From NCBI RefSeq assembly GCF_014268455.2, contig NZ_CP077085.1:4319001-4383000 (forward strand): a stretch of 64,000 nucleotides of DNA, written 5' to 3'. This document shows positions 34,442 through 43,521 of the stretch, piece after piece. Source of the stretch: Pseudomonas shahriarae. Its GTDB lineage: Bacteria; Pseudomonadota; Gammaproteobacteria; Pseudomonadales; Pseudomonadaceae. Position numbers and translations under genes: made by a program. A model generated the notes under the pieces. It was not told the DNA's origin, searched no databases, and saw only the letters and a list, made by a program, of their open reading frames with translations. How positions within the stretch are numbered: position 1 is the first letter of the stretch; each line of letters begins with the position of its first letter.

Positions 34442-35599
34442 CCGAGCGATGGCCCGCACAATCATCTCCACTTCCTTGCTGTCCAGGGTCAGGGGCGGCA
34501 GCAGGCGAATGACCTTGCCCCGCGTAACGTTGAGCAACACCCCCTGCTCGCGGGCGGCCCGTGCGGCCAGGTCGCGCTGCGGCGTGGCCAGTTCAATGCC
34601 GATCATCAGGCCACGACCACGGATCGCCAGCACCTGCGGATGCTCACTCAATTCCACTCGCAGCCGCGCCAGCAGCCGCTCGCCCTGGCGTGCGGCGTTC
34701 TCCAGCAAACCTTGTTCCTCGATGATATCCAGCACCGTGCAGCCCACCCGGCACGCCAGCGGGTTACCGCCAAAGGTGCTGCCATGGCTGCCTGGGGTGA
34801 AGAGCTTGGCCACCGAGGTTCGGGCCAGGCAGGCGCCAATCGGAATGCCGTTGCCCAAGCCTTTGGCGAGGGTCATGACGTCCGGGACAATCCCCTCCTG
34901 CTGGAAGGCAAACCAGGTGCCGGTACGGCCAATGCCGGTCTGGATCTCATCGAGCATCAATAACCAACCGCGCTGGCTGCAGTGGGCGCGCAAGGCTTTC
35001 AGATAGCCCGGCGGGGCCGGTTGCACGCCACTTTCACCCTGGATCGGCTCCAGCAATACCGCGACTATCCGGGCGCCAAACTCACGGGTCACCGTGTCCA
35101 ATGCCGTCAGGTCGCCAAAGCCGACCTTGATGAAATCCCCCGGCAAACGCTGGAACCCCAGGCGCACCGATGGCCCGTCACTGGCGGCCATGGTGCCCAG
35201 GGTGCGGCCGTGGAAGGCGTTCTCCATGACCACCACCAGCGGCTGCTCGATGCCTTTTTTCCAACCGTGCAGGCGCGCCAGTTTCAACGCGGTTTCATTG
35301 GCCTCGGCGCCAGAATTGTTGAAAAACGCCTGATCCAGGCCGGATAGCCGGGCCAAACGTTGGGCCAGCCTTTGCTGCCAGTCGATGCCGTACAAGTTGG
35401 AGGTATGCAACAGCAACCCGGCTTGCTCGCTGATTGCCGTCACCAGCCGCGGGTGGGAGTGACCGACATTGGTCACGGCAACCCCGGCCACCGCGTCAAG
35501 GTATTCACGGCCTTGCTGGTCCCACAGGCGGGTGCCCAAGCCACGGGCAAAGCTCAGGGCCAGGGGTTGATAGGTGGTCATCAGGCAAGCGGCGGTCAT
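34433..35599 (-). CDS. argD: Class III aminotransferase, acetylornithine transaminase-like
   Basis: 388 residues from ATG 35599 ('[13 protein letters not shown]'), chosen for the family's start and a GGAG 9 bases upstream; earlier starts exist up to 35644. PLP-fold motifs: '[15 protein letters not shown]', 'FHGRTLG', 'LLEPIQGE', '[14 protein letters not shown]' with the Asp that holds PLP, and the Schiff-base Lys in 'TLAKGLGNG'. Close to ArgD, but Pseudomonas has several such enzymes (aruC, gabT-like), so the true substrate is uncertain. Divergent from a LysR gene that may control it. Confidence 0.82.
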   Translation of the reverse strand: MTAACLMTTYQPLALSFARGLGTRLWDQQGREYLDAVAGVAVTNVGHSHPRLVTAISEQAGLLLHTSNLYGIDWQQRLAQRLARLSGLDQAFFNNSGAEANETALKLARLHGWKKGIEQPLVVVMENAFHGRTLGTMAASDGPSVRLGFQRLPGDFIKVGFGDLTALDTVTREFGARIVAVLLEPIQGESGVQPAPPGYLKALRAHCSQRGWLLMLDEIQTGIGRTGTWFAFQQEGIVPDVMTLAKGLGNGIPIGACLARTSVAKLFTPGSHGSTFGGNPLACRVGCTVLDIIEEQGLLENAARQGERLLARLRVELSEHPQVLAIRGRGLMIGIELATPQRDLAARAAREQGVLLNVTRGKVIRLLPPLTLDSKEVEMIVRAIARLL

Positions 35600-35697
35600 G
35601 GCATCGGGCTCCATCAAGGTCATGGCCTTAGTATCGTTAGCCACTCAAGCTGGATAAACTGCGCATACCTGCAATGACTTTAAATCAGGACTTGATA

Positions 35698-36603
35698 ATG
35701 GACTTGTTCCAGGCAATGAGCGTCTACGTCAAAGTGGTAGAAACCGGCAGCATGACCGCAGCGGCCCAGGTCTGCGGCCTGTCTACGACCATGGTCGGCA
35801 ACCACTTGCGCGCCCTGGAACAACGCCTCGGCGTCAGCCTGCTCAAGCGCACGACCCGCAAGCAAAGCCTGACCGAGTTCGGTGGCCTGTATTACCAGCG
35901 CTGCCTGGAAGTCCTGGGGCTGGTGGCCAACTCCGAGCAATTGGCGGAACAGGTCCACCGCGAGGCGCCCCAAGGGTTGCTGCGCATCACCGCACCGCCC
36001 GCGTTCGGGGCCGAGCGCCTGGCACCGGCGCTCAGTGAGTTTTCCCGCCGCTACCCGCTGATCCAGCTGTACGTGGTGTTGAGCAATCAAACGATGGACC
36101 TGATCGACAGTGGCTTCGACGTCGCGATCCGCCTGGGTGAGCTGCAACCTTCAAGCCTGATCGCCCGGCCCTTGCAGGACTACACCATGACCCTGTGCGC
36201 ATCGCCGGATTATCTGGCGCGCCGGGGTACACCCCAGCAACCCATGGACTTGCAGAACCACGACTGCCTGGCGTTCGCCTACCCATCGACCGATGACTGG
36301 CGCAACGCCGACAAGCTCTGGCGCCTACGGGGGGCCGAGGGTGAAGTCGAAGTCGCCGTGTCCGGGCCCATGACCATCAACAGCTCCCAGGCCCTGCAGC
36401 GCGCGGCCGTCGAAGGCATGGGCATCGTGATGCTACCCGACGCCCTGGTGGCCGCCGACCTGCTGGCGGGCCGACTGGTGGCGCTACTGCCAAGCTATCA
36501 GTCACCTTCGCGCTCCATGCACCTTCTTTATGCACAGGACCGCTACCGCCTGCCCAAGCTGCGGGCCTTCGTCGACTTCGTGATCGAACAATGGGCGCGT
36601 TAG
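35698..36603 (+). CDS. LysR-family regulator
   Basis: 301 residues from ATG 35698 (AGGA 7 bases upstream). Helix-turn-helix 'GSMTAAAQVCGLSTTMVGNHLRALEQRLGVSLLKRTTRKQSLTEFG' is that of the DsdC/CrgA-like subgroup in which many members control neighbouring metabolic genes. The 98-base divergent space to the argD-like gene suggests that target. Its stop overlaps the convergent HAD gene by 4 bases. Confidence 0.93.
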   Translation: MDLFQAMSVYVKVVETGSMTAAAQVCGLSTTMVGNHLRALEQRLGVSLLKRTTRKQSLTEFGGLYYQRCLEVLGLVANSEQLAEQVHREAPQGLLRITAPPAFGAERLAPALSEFSRRYPLIQLYVVLSNQTMDLIDSGFDVAIRLGELQPSSLIARPLQDYTMTLCASPDYLARRGTPQQPMDLQNHDCLAFAYPSTDDWRNADKLWRLRGAEGEVEVAVSGPMTINSSQALQRAAVEGMGIVMLPDALVAADLLAGRLVALLPSYQSPSRSMHLLYAQDRYRLPKLRAFVDFVIEQWAR

Positions 36604-37223
36604 AAATTCACCCCCAGGGCCTTCAGCTCACCGCGAGTCTGCTCGGGTGATACATGATGAATACCCCGCCAGCCCACAGCACTGGCAGCGTGGGCGTTTT
36701 CAGCCACATCGTCGATAAACACCAGTTCTTCGGGGCGGATTTCCGGCAAATGGGCGCGCACCTGCTCAAGGCTGGCGCGGTAGATCGCAGGGTCGGGCTT
36801 GATCAGCTTTACCTCGCCGGACACCACGATATTGCGAAAGTACTTCAGGAAGGGGTAGTTGGCGCGAGCATAGGGGAAGGTTTCAGCGGACCAGTTGGTC
36901 AAGCCGAACAGCGGCACTTTGGCCTCATGCAGGTCTTCAAGAATCGCTACGCCGTCGGCGAGCGGGCCGCGCAGCATTTCATGCCAGCGGTCGTAGTAGG
37001 CCCGGATCAGGGCCTCATGTTGCGGGTGTTCGGCGATCAGGCTGTGGGTGGCTTCAGCCAAGGTGCGCCCAGCGTCCTGTTCGGTGTTCCAGGCCTGGGT
37101 ACAGATGTTCTCGAGGAACCATTGGCGCTCCTCGTCACCGGTAATCAGTTTGCGGTACAGATGCTGCGGGCTCCAATCAAACAGGACACCGCCGAAATCA
37201 AAAACTACTGCACGAATCGTCAT
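36600..37223 (-). CDS. HAD-superfamily phosphatase (YihX-like)
   Basis: 207 residues. Motif I 'VVFDFGGVL' (nucleophile D9; the second acidic position is Gly as in YihX and epoxide-hydrolase N-domains), motif II Thr in 'LFGLTNWS', motif III Lys in 'VKLIKPDP', motif IV 'FIDDVAENAHAA'. All catalytic groups are present. YihX acts on glucose-1-phosphate; the substrate here is not known. Both ends are crowded: it overlaps the LysR stop and is followed upstream by a REP doublet. Confidence 0.88.
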   Translation of the reverse strand: MTIRAVVFDFGGVLFDWSPQHLYRKLITGDEERQWFLENICTQAWNTEQDAGRTLAEATHSLIAEHPQHEALIRAYYDRWHEMLRGPLADGVAILEDLHEAKVPLFGLTNWSAETFPYARANYPFLKYFRNIVVSGEVKLIKPDPAIYRASLEQVRAHLPEIRPEELVFIDDVAENAHAASAVGWRGIHHVSPEQTRGELKALGVNF

Positions 37224-37276
37224 GAAGATCCTCCGTTAGCCGAGTGTGGTCACTGGAACACCCAGCATGAAGCAAA

Positions 37277-37384
37277 TGTGGGAGCTGTCGAGTCCCGGCG
37301 AGGCTGCGATAGCGGCGGCACTGCAACATTATGTTGCCTGAACCACCGCTATCGCAGCCTCGCCGGGGCTCGACAGCTCCCACA
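37277..37384. repeat. Inverted REP-like doublet
   Basis: TGTGGGAGCTGTCGAGTCCC and an inverse copy face each other across a spacer, with an inner GCGAGGCTGCGATAGCGG core. A second REP family from that at 28485 (different core). It lies between the HAD and fabV genes. Confidence 0.88.
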
Positions 37385-37409
37385 AGGGTTTCGCTTAGTT
37401 TGTTAGAGC

Positions 37410-38603
37410 TTAAGCCTGAACCAGACCTTCAATCTTCACGGTCGGATTGACGTCCGCGTCGTAATCCACGCCATCAATCTCGAAACCGAACAGGCGCAGG
37501 AACTCTGCCTTGTAGCCGGCAAAATCGCTGATTTCGTTGACGTTGTCATCGGTCACCTGGTTCCACAGCGCCGCCACGGCGTCCTGGACTTTCGGCTCCA
37601 GCTCCGCCAGGTCGGCACGCAGGCGGCCATCGGCGTCAAGCTTCGGCTCGCTGCCGTACAGGCTGTCCTTGAACAGACCATAGACCTGCTCGATGCAGCC
37701 TTCGTGGGTGCCCTGCTCTTTCATCACCTTGAACAGCAGCGACAGATACAACGGCATGATCGGGATCGCCGAGCTGGCCTGGGTAACCACGGCCTTGAGC
37801 ACCGAGACGCGGGCATCGCCCTTGAGTGCGGCGAGGTTGTCGCGCAGGGTCAGGACTTTCTTGTCGAGGTCTTTCTTGGCCTCGCCGATGGAGCCGTTCC
37901 AGTAGATATCCTGGGTCAGTTTTTCGCCCAGGTAGGTGAACGCGGTGGTCTTGGCGCCTTCGGCCAGCACGTCGGCGTCACGCAGGGCGTCGATCCACAG
38001 CTGCCAGTCTTCGCCGCCCATCACTTTGACGGTGCCGTCGATTTCTTCCTGGGTCGCCGGCTCCAGCGTGGTGTCGACCACAACGCCCTTGTCGGTGTTG
38101 ATCCCGCGCAGGGTCACAGCCTTGCCGATCGGCTTGAGGGTGGAGTTGTGCACCACGCCCTGCGGATCAGTACGGCGCGGCGCGGCCAGGCTGTAGACCA
38201 CCAGGTCGATCTTGCCAAGGTCTTTCTTGATGGTTTCGATGGTCAGGCGCTTGATCTCGTCAGAGAACGCATCGCCATTGATGCTCTTGGCGTACAGGCC
38301 TTTTTCGGCGGCAAACTTGTGGAAAGCGGCGCTGTTGTACCAGCCGGCAGAGCTGAGCTTGCCTTCTTCGCCTTCTTTTTCAAAAAACACCCCAAGGGTG
38401 TCGGCGCCACAACCAAACGCGGCACTGATACGCGCAGCCAGGCCGTAACCGGTGGACGCACCGAGCACCAGGACTTTCTTCGGGCCGCCTTCGATGGCAC
38501 CGTGTTCGGTCACATAGTCGATCTGCTCTTTGACGTTCGCTTCGCAGCCAACAGGGTGGGCGGTCACACAGATAAAGCCACGAACCCGCGGTTTGATGAT
38601 CAT
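37410..38603 (-). CDS. fabV: Trans-2-enoyl-ACP/CoA reductase FabV
   Basis: 397 residues from ATG 38603 ('[17 protein letters not shown]', the family start). NADH-binding motif '[11 protein letters not shown]'; active-site Tyr region '[12 protein letters not shown]' and the extended catalytic segment with Lys typical of FabV. It reduces enoyl-ACP in the last step of fatty-acid elongation and, unlike FabI, resists triclosan. Free-standing gene bounded by a REP doublet. Confidence 0.95.
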   Translation of the reverse strand: MIIKPRVRGFICVTAHPVGCEANVKEQIDYVTEHGAIEGGPKKVLVLGASTGYGLAARISAAFGCGADTLGVFFEKEGEEGKLSSAGWYNSAAFHKFAAEKGLYAKSINGDAFSDEIKRLTIETIKKDLGKIDLVVYSLAAPRRTDPQGVVHNSTLKPIGKAVTLRGINTDKGVVVDTTLEPATQEEIDGTVKVMGGEDWQLWIDALRDADVLAEGAKTTAFTYLGEKLTQDIYWNGSIGEAKKDLDKKVLTLRDNLAALKGDARVSVLKAVVTQASSAIPIMPLYLSLLFKVMKEQGTHEGCIEQVYGLFKDSLYGSEPKLDADGRLRADLAELEPKVQDAVAALWNQVTDDNVNEISDFAGYKAEFLRLFGFEIDGVDYDADVNPTVKIEGLVQA

Positions 38604-38931
38604 AAAATTTCTGCCTCTTCCAAGGTGCCGATGGCCAATGGTGACCATTACGGCGTCAATCGTACTGGTCTATGACGTCCGAAAAACCGAAGCGTCACGA
38701 TAGTCGCAATTCTTCTGTTCGCAAAATCCAATCCACACCGGCCAAAGGCACTATATTTTTCCGACAAGGGCGCGAATTCAGCAAGTTCTGCGGCATGATG
38801 AGGCAGGACAGAGTTTGCGTCCTGCCTTCAGGGCAGGGAAAATGCCCGTCCTGTGCGACCGTATTCGGCGCTCGTCATCCTCAAGCCACTGGCTGTCCAT
38901 CGCCCGGTGGCTGCGCTTTCAGGGAATAAGA
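38604..38931. promoter_or_regulatory. Divergent promoter region of fabV and ppnN, with a hairpin
   Basis: 328 bases without a gene. It must hold both promoters. A perfect hairpin AGGCAGGAC / GTCCTGCCT (38801-38827), followed by a second GGCAGGG-type arm, lies in the ppnN leader; no T run follows, so it may affect message stability or be a binding site rather than a terminator. Confidence 0.4.
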
Positions 38932-40305
38932 ATGCCTCAACGCCAAGTCATCAATGCCTCCGTCAGCCCCAAGGGCAGTCTCGAAACGCTGTCACAACGT
39001 GAAGTCCAGCAACTGAGCGAAGCCGGCTCCGGCAGCATCTATACGCTTTTCCGCCAGTGCGCCCTGGCCATCCTCAATACCGGCGCCCATATCGACAACG
39101 CCAAGACCATCCTCGACGCCTACAAGGACTTCGAAGTCCGCATCCATCAACAGGATCGCGGCGTGCGCCTGGAGCTGTTGAACGCGCCAGCCGACGCGTT
39201 CGTAGATGGCGAAATGATCGCCAGCACCCGGGAAATGCTGTTCAGCGCCCTGCGCGACATTGTCTACACCGAAAACGAACTCGATAGCCAACGCATCGAC
39301 CTGAGCACCTCCCAGGGCATCACCGACTACGTGTTCCACCTGTTGCGCAACGCGCGTACCTTGCGCCCGGGTGTCGAGCCGAAGATCGTGGTGTGCTGGG
39401 GCGGGCACTCGATCAATACCGAAGAATACAAATACACCAAGAAAGTCGGGCACGAACTGGGCCTGCGCAGCCTCGACGTGTGCACCGGTTGCGGCCCGGG
39501 CGTGATGAAAGGCCCGATGAAGGGCGCGACCATTTCCCACGCCAAGCAACGCATCACCGGCGGGCGCTACCTGGGCCTCACCGAGCCGGGCATCATCGCC
39601 GCCGAAGCGCCAAACCCGATCGTCAACGAACTGGTGATCCTGCCGGATATCGAAAAACGCCTGGAAGCCTTCGTGCGTGTCGGGCACGGCATCATCATCT
39701 TCCCCGGCGGCGCCGGTACGGCTGAAGAGTTCCTGTACCTGCTGGGCATCCTGATGCACCCGGACAACCGGGACGTGCCCTTCCCGGTCATCCTCACCGG
39801 GCCCAAACAGGCAGCGCCGTACCTGCAACAGCTGCATGCGTTTGTCGGCGCGACCCTGGGGGAAGCGGCCCAGGCCCACTACCAGATCATTATTGATGAC
39901 CCCGCCGAAGTCGCCCGGCAGATGACCGCGGGCCTGAAGGACGTCAAACAGTTCCGCCGCGAGCGCAACGACGCCTTCCACTTCAACTGGCTGCTGAAGA
40001 TCGACGAAGGCTTCCAGCGTCCGTTCGACCCGACCCATGCCAACATGGCCAGCCTGCAGTTGAACCATGCCCTGCCGCCCCATGAACTGGCGGCCAACCT
40101 GCGCCGGGCGTTCTCGGGGATCGTGGCGGGTAACGTCAAGGACAAGGGCATCCGCATGATCGAACAGAACGGCCCGTACGAGATCCACGGCGACCCGACC
40201 ATCATGAAGCCGCTGGATGAGCTGTTGAAGGCGTTTGTGGAGCAACACCGGATGAAACTGCCTGGCGGCGCGGCGTATGTGCCGTGCTATCGCGTGGTGC
40301 AATAA
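38932..40305 (+). CDS. ppnN: Nucleotide 5'-monophosphate nucleosidase PpnN
   Basis: 457 residues from ATG 38932. Central LOG-like Rossmann domain with the nucleosidase motif 'FPGGAGTAEEFLYLL' and 'GCGPGVMKGPMKGA'; N- and C-terminal PpnN (YgdH) extensions are present at full length. The enzyme cleaves purine (and pyrimidine) monophosphates to base and ribose-5-phosphate, and the E. coli enzyme is stimulated by (p)ppGpp. Monocistronic by spacing; the purine theme with the genes at 28-34 kb may be chance. Confidence 0.93.
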   Translation: MPQRQVINASVSPKGSLETLSQREVQQLSEAGSGSIYTLFRQCALAILNTGAHIDNAKTILDAYKDFEVRIHQQDRGVRLELLNAPADAFVDGEMIASTREMLFSALRDIVYTENELDSQRIDLSTSQGITDYVFHLLRNARTLRPGVEPKIVVCWGGHSINTEEYKYTKKVGHELGLRSLDVCTGCGPGVMKGPMKGATISHAKQRITGGRYLGLTEPGIIAAEAPNPIVNELVILPDIEKRLEAFVRVGHGIIIFPGGAGTAEEFLYLLGILMHPDNRDVPFPVILTGPKQAAPYLQQLHAFVGATLGEAAQAHYQIIIDDPAEVARQMTAGLKDVKQFRRERNDAFHFNWLLKIDEGFQRPFDPTHANMASLQLNHALPPHELAANLRRAFSGIVAGNVKDKGIRMIEQNGPYEIHGDPTIMKPLDELLKAFVEQHRMKLPGGAAYVPCYRVVQ

Positions 40306-40451
40306 GGCAGATTGCCAGGTCATAGGTTGTATTGCTTTAGAGCCATCTGAGGGGTGTCGAGGGAGCGAAAGCGGACTAGGGTTTTATCTATTCCGACCAC
40401 CGACACCTACCAGCAGAGCGACCTATGGACCAACGGATCTTGTCCTCCATT

Positions 40452-40475
40452 ATTCCTTACCCTAAGGTAAGGAAT
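40452..40475. promoter_or_regulatory. Palindromic operator ahead of vapB
   Basis: Perfect 10-base arms ATTCCTTACC / GGTAAGGAAT around CTAA, ending 21 bases before the antitoxin ATG. AbrB-type antitoxins with their PIN toxins bind such palindromes to repress their own operon. Confidence 0.65.
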
Positions 40476-40496
40476 ATCCCGATGGAGATCTTCATT

Positions 40497-40739
40497 ATGG
40501 CCACCGCCACACTCACCTCAAAAGGGCAAATCACCATCCCCGTTCAAGTCCGCAGCGCGTTGGGCCTGGACACCGGAGACCGGGTGGAGTTTGTCGAAAT
40601 GGAAGATGGCAAGTTTGCCATTATCGCTGCCAACCACAGCATCCAGGACCTCAAGGGCCTGATCCGCAAGCCCGCCAAGGCCGCCAGCATTGAACAAATG
40701 AACCAGGCCATCGCCGCGCAGGGAGCGAAAGCGGGATGA
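40497..40739 (+). CDS. vapB: AbrB-family antitoxin (VapB-type)
   Basis: 80 residues from ATG 40497 (GGAG 9 bases upstream; the longer frame from 40425 would run through the operator). N-terminal swapped-hairpin AbrB domain ('ATLTSKGQITIPVQVRSALGLDTGDRVEFVE'), then a C-terminal arm ('SIQDLKGLIRKP') that would wrap around the toxin. The stop overlaps the toxin ATG (ATGA), so both are made together. Confidence 0.88.
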   Translation: MATATLTSKGQITIPVQVRSALGLDTGDRVEFVEMEDGKFAIIAANHSIQDLKGLIRKPAKAASIEQMNQAIAAQGAKAG

Positions 40740-41131
40740 TTGGCCTGGATACCAATGTGCTGGTGCGCTATGTCACTCAGGACGATCCGGTTCAATCGGC
40801 CAAGGCCTCGAACCTGATCGAATCCCTGACCGTTGTTTCACCGGGCTTCGTCAGCCTGGTCTCGGTCGTGGAGCTGGTATGGGTATTACAGAGCTGCTAC
40901 CAATGCACCAAGACGCAACTGGTGGCGGTTCTGGAAACCCTGCTGCGCACCCGTGAACTGATCATCGAAGATGCCGAACTCATCTGGCAGGCCGTGCGCC
41001 GATTTACCACGACCAAGGCTGACTTCGCCGACTGTTTGATCGAACGCTGTGCCCACGCTGCCGGGTGCGAATACACCGCCACCTTTGATATCGATGCCGC
41101 GAAAGCCGTCGGCATGCGTCGCCTGGGCTGA
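40736..41131 (+). CDS. vapC: PIN-domain toxin (VapC-type RNase)
   Basis: 131 residues. PIN acids are in place: D5 in 'GLDTNVLVRY', E46 in 'VSVVELVWVL', D98 in 'KADFADCLI' and the late Asp in 'TFDIDAAKA'. VapC toxins cut tRNA or rRNA when the antitoxin is lost. Overlaps vapB by ATGA. No mobile remnant is seen next to the pair, though such modules often move. Confidence 0.9.
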   Translation: MIGLDTNVLVRYVTQDDPVQSAKASNLIESLTVVSPGFVSLVSVVELVWVLQSCYQCTKTQLVAVLETLLRTRELIIEDAELIWQAVRRFTTTKADFADCLIERCAHAAGCEYTATFDIDAAKAVGMRRLG

Positions 41132-41202
41132 ATCCTGGCGTTGCTGCAACGGACCTGCTTTGGTAAAACCTGTATTCCACTGCCCTTGAGAGACCGCCCA
41201 AC

Positions 41203-41577
41203 GTGCGCACGCTTCTGCTCGCAGCCCTGCTCCTGACACCCACCCTCGCCCTGGCAGAAACCATCGCCTGGCCGGACCTTCCAGAGACCTGTTTCGTCAG
41301 CGGCCGTTCTGCCACCAACGACGATGTCGACAATGGCTGTGCGGCGTTTCTGATCAATGTGAAAGGCAAGGCGGCAGGCACGCCCATCAAGCTGGAAATC
41401 CCCCAATACGCCATGCACGTCGAAGCGGGCACAGGCAAGGAAACGCCGGTGATCATCATCCAGGCGGAAGAGAACGGTGAGATCAAGGCGGTTGGGTACA
41501 AGGAACTGGGAACGGAGCAATTGGGCGCGGCGTTGCTCAAGGAAGTGCGGCTACTGGGAACCAAAAAGCCGACCTGA
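41203..41577 (+). CDS. Small secreted protein of unknown function
   Basis: 124 residues from GTG 41203. Signal peptide 'MRTLLLAALLLTPTLALA' with a good signal-peptidase site, then a small, soluble domain with two Cys ('PETCFVSG', 'DNGCAAF') that may pair. No family known to me. It stands alone between vapC and the convergent EamA gene. Confidence 0.75.
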   Translation: MRTLLLAALLLTPTLALAETIAWPDLPETCFVSGRSATNDDVDNGCAAFLINVKGKAAGTPIKLEIPQYAMHVEAGTGKETPVIIIQAEENGEIKAVGYKELGTEQLGAALLKEVRLLGTKKPT

Positions 41578-41609
41578 AGAACCCTATCCAAGCGACCGGG
41601 GCATGATGT

Positions 41610-42533
41610 TTACGACGCACGCACCATCGCCTGCCTCTTCAAACGGACCAGAATCAGCCCAACCACCACCACCGCAATTCCCACATACGTCGACGTATAA
41701 ATCACATCGCCAAACATGACTGCCGCCCAGACCAACGTCACGGGGGGTTCCAGATACACCAGCGCTGCGACGTGGGTAGCGGTCATGACCCGTAACAACA
41801 TCCAGAGGCTCAGATACGCGACAAACGTAGAAAACACCGTCAGCCAAACGATCGAGACCAGTACGGCGCTGTCCCGGGGAATGCTGAACGTATCGGTGTA
41901 GAGCACGGCCGCAGTGAAGCCCATCAAGGTAATCAGCGACTGGATAAACAGTGACAGGCTCAAGGGGCTGCGATGAGTTTGTCTAAGCGTTGAGCGCCGT
42001 TCATATAACGTCGCCATCGTCAGCCCCAGTGCAGAGACAAGCGGCAGTAAATACATACCCAGTCCGAGCTCGGCAGCACTATTGCGGTACTGCCCCGCGA
42101 TCACAATCGACACCCCGCAAAAACCAACCAGCAAACCCAGCCATTGCCACGCTCCGCTGCGCTCTGTCGTACTGCCCGATGAAAGTGCAGCGGTCATCAG
42201 CGGCTGAAGCGCAGCGATGATCGCCGCAATACCTGGCGGCAAACCATTTTGGATCGCCACATAGACACAACTCAAATAGAGAAACTGCGACAAAAAACCG
42301 ATCACCGCATGGTGGCGAATTTGCTCCCAGGAAACCTTCAGCAGCGCGATATTCAAAAACAGCGCCAGACAGACTGAGACCAGCAAAAAACGCCAGAACA
42401 GCAAGTTGAACGCTCCCGCATCCTCGGCCCCCATCTTCGCTCCAATAAAACCGGAGCTCCAGGACAAGACAAACACTATCTGCAATAACAGTAACTTCAG
42501 CGTTCCCAAAGTCGTGCTCTTAGGCGACATCAT
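41610..42533 (-). CDS. EamA/DMT-family transporter, last gene of the methyltransferase operon
   Basis: 307 residues from ATG 42533, which overlaps the oxygenase gene by 14 bases (an ATG at 42530 is also possible). Ten membrane helices in two EamA repeats ('VFVLSWSSGFIGAKMGAEDAGAFNLLFWRF' is a typical first repeat; 'LVYLEPPVTLVWAAVMFGD' closes the second). Members export amino acids and related metabolites. Coupling to the oxygenase and methyltransferase genes suggests it exports their product; a role as importer of the substrate cannot be ruled out. Confidence 0.88.
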   Translation of the reverse strand: MMSPKSTTLGTLKLLLLQIVFVLSWSSGFIGAKMGAEDAGAFNLLFWRFLLVSVCLALFLNIALLKVSWEQIRHHAVIGFLSQFLYLSCVYVAIQNGLPPGIAAIIAALQPLMTAALSSGSTTERSGAWQWLGLLVGFCGVSIVIAGQYRNSAAELGLGMYLLPLVSALGLTMATLYERRSTLRQTHRSPLSLSLFIQSLITLMGFTAAVLYTDTFSIPRDSAVLVSIVWLTVFSTFVAYLSLWMLLRVMTATHVAALVYLEPPVTLVWAAVMFGDVIYTSTYVGIAVVVVGLILVRLKRQAMVRAS

Positions 42534-43509
42534 TATTACCCCTGGATATCGCCAGTTCGGTAAAGGTAATAGGCTCAATGCCCAGTCGACGGTATTGCTC
42601 GTCAGCGGGCAATGCCAAGTCGCGCCTAAGCTGGAACCATGGCCGGATAGTCCTCAGTACACCGTCGTCGGATGCCAGGTGCCAGAACTTGTTCACATCG
42701 ACTGAGCTGTAAGGACAATGAAATGAAAGGACCAACGACATACGCCTGCCGGCCGTGACCGGGCGAACACCATGAAACACACGGCTACCGTAAAGGTAGA
42801 CCGCATCGCCACTGGCCCTGACTACGCTGGTACATACGTGTCCATCCAGGTTACTCACATCAAAAAGCTCGTTCCGCTGGTCAAAAAAAACGAACTCTCC
42901 ACCTTCATACTCACCAGGGTCCGATAGCAGGATATTCAACACGAAACTGGTGCCGTCGGTATGCCACATGCCAATCTGGGCTTTATCCTCAGGGGCCTGG
43001 CGCGGGTAGAAATAGTTGACCTGTGAACGCGCCCGTAAAAATGGGTGGGGCACCAAAGGGACACCTGCAATCTGCGACACCGCCAACAAAAAAGCGCGAC
43101 TACCCATCATCTCCCGAATAAGGGTCGAGGACTCAGTGGCGGCGCGGGTGCGATTGGAAATAATCCAGTCGCTGGTGGTAGAGCCCGCCTCCAACTGATA
43201 ACAAGCTCGACGTAGTTGCGTGACGCCCTCTTCGGTGAATAGTCCCGCAACCTGTGCCACGGCTGTTAGTTGCTCAGCCGAAGCGACGCCCAACGGCGAG
43301 TTCACATAACCAAGCTCGGCAAGACTTTGGCGATGCCCGAATGCTGGAACACTGTTGCGTAAGTAGCTGTCACTCCAATGCTTAAAGGTATCGAGCAATG
43401 CCCCTGGATGCTTGCATCGTAACGATGCTGGAGAAAGCGACGCCTGCAACGCCAGTTTCAGCCGTCCTGCTCCCTGTACAAATACCGGAAGGTCACCGTC
43501 TCGTCTCAT
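42520..43509 (-). CDS. 2-oxoglutarate/Fe(II)-dependent oxygenase
   Basis: 329 residues; GAGGTGG 7 bases before ATG 43509. Double-stranded beta-helix core with the iron ligands H183-x-D185 ('WHTDGTSF') and H246 ('RVFHGVRP'), and the 2-oxoglutarate-binding Arg near 255-256 ('AGRRMSLVLSF'). 'NYFYPRQAPEDKAQIGMWHTDG' is the prolyl-hydroxylase-like entry. The first 120 residues form an extra helical domain I do not recognise. It would hydroxylate or otherwise oxidise a small molecule or peptide. Placed 12 bases after the methyltransferase gene and overlapping the exporter gene, so it probably acts on the methylated product or its precursor. Confidence 0.87.
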   Translation of the reverse strand: MRRDGDLPVFVQGAGRLKLALQASLSPASLRCKHPGALLDTFKHWSDSYLRNSVPAFGHRQSLAELGYVNSPLGVASAEQLTAVAQVAGLFTEEGVTQLRRACYQLEAGSTTSDWIISNRTRAATESSTLIREMMGSRAFLLAVSQIAGVPLVPHPFLRARSQVNYFYPRQAPEDKAQIGMWHTDGTSFVLNILLSDPGEYEGGEFVFFDQRNELFDVSNLDGHVCTSVVRASGDAVYLYGSRVFHGVRPVTAGRRMSLVLSFHCPYSSVDVNKFWHLASDDGVLRTIRPWFQLRRDLALPADEQYRRLGIEPITFTELAISRGNNDVA

Positions 43510-43521
43510 GGCTATCCACCT

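Noticed and set aside
38992..40323. 443-codon open frame opposite ppnN
   Set aside because: Shadow frame; composition follows reversed codons of ppnN.
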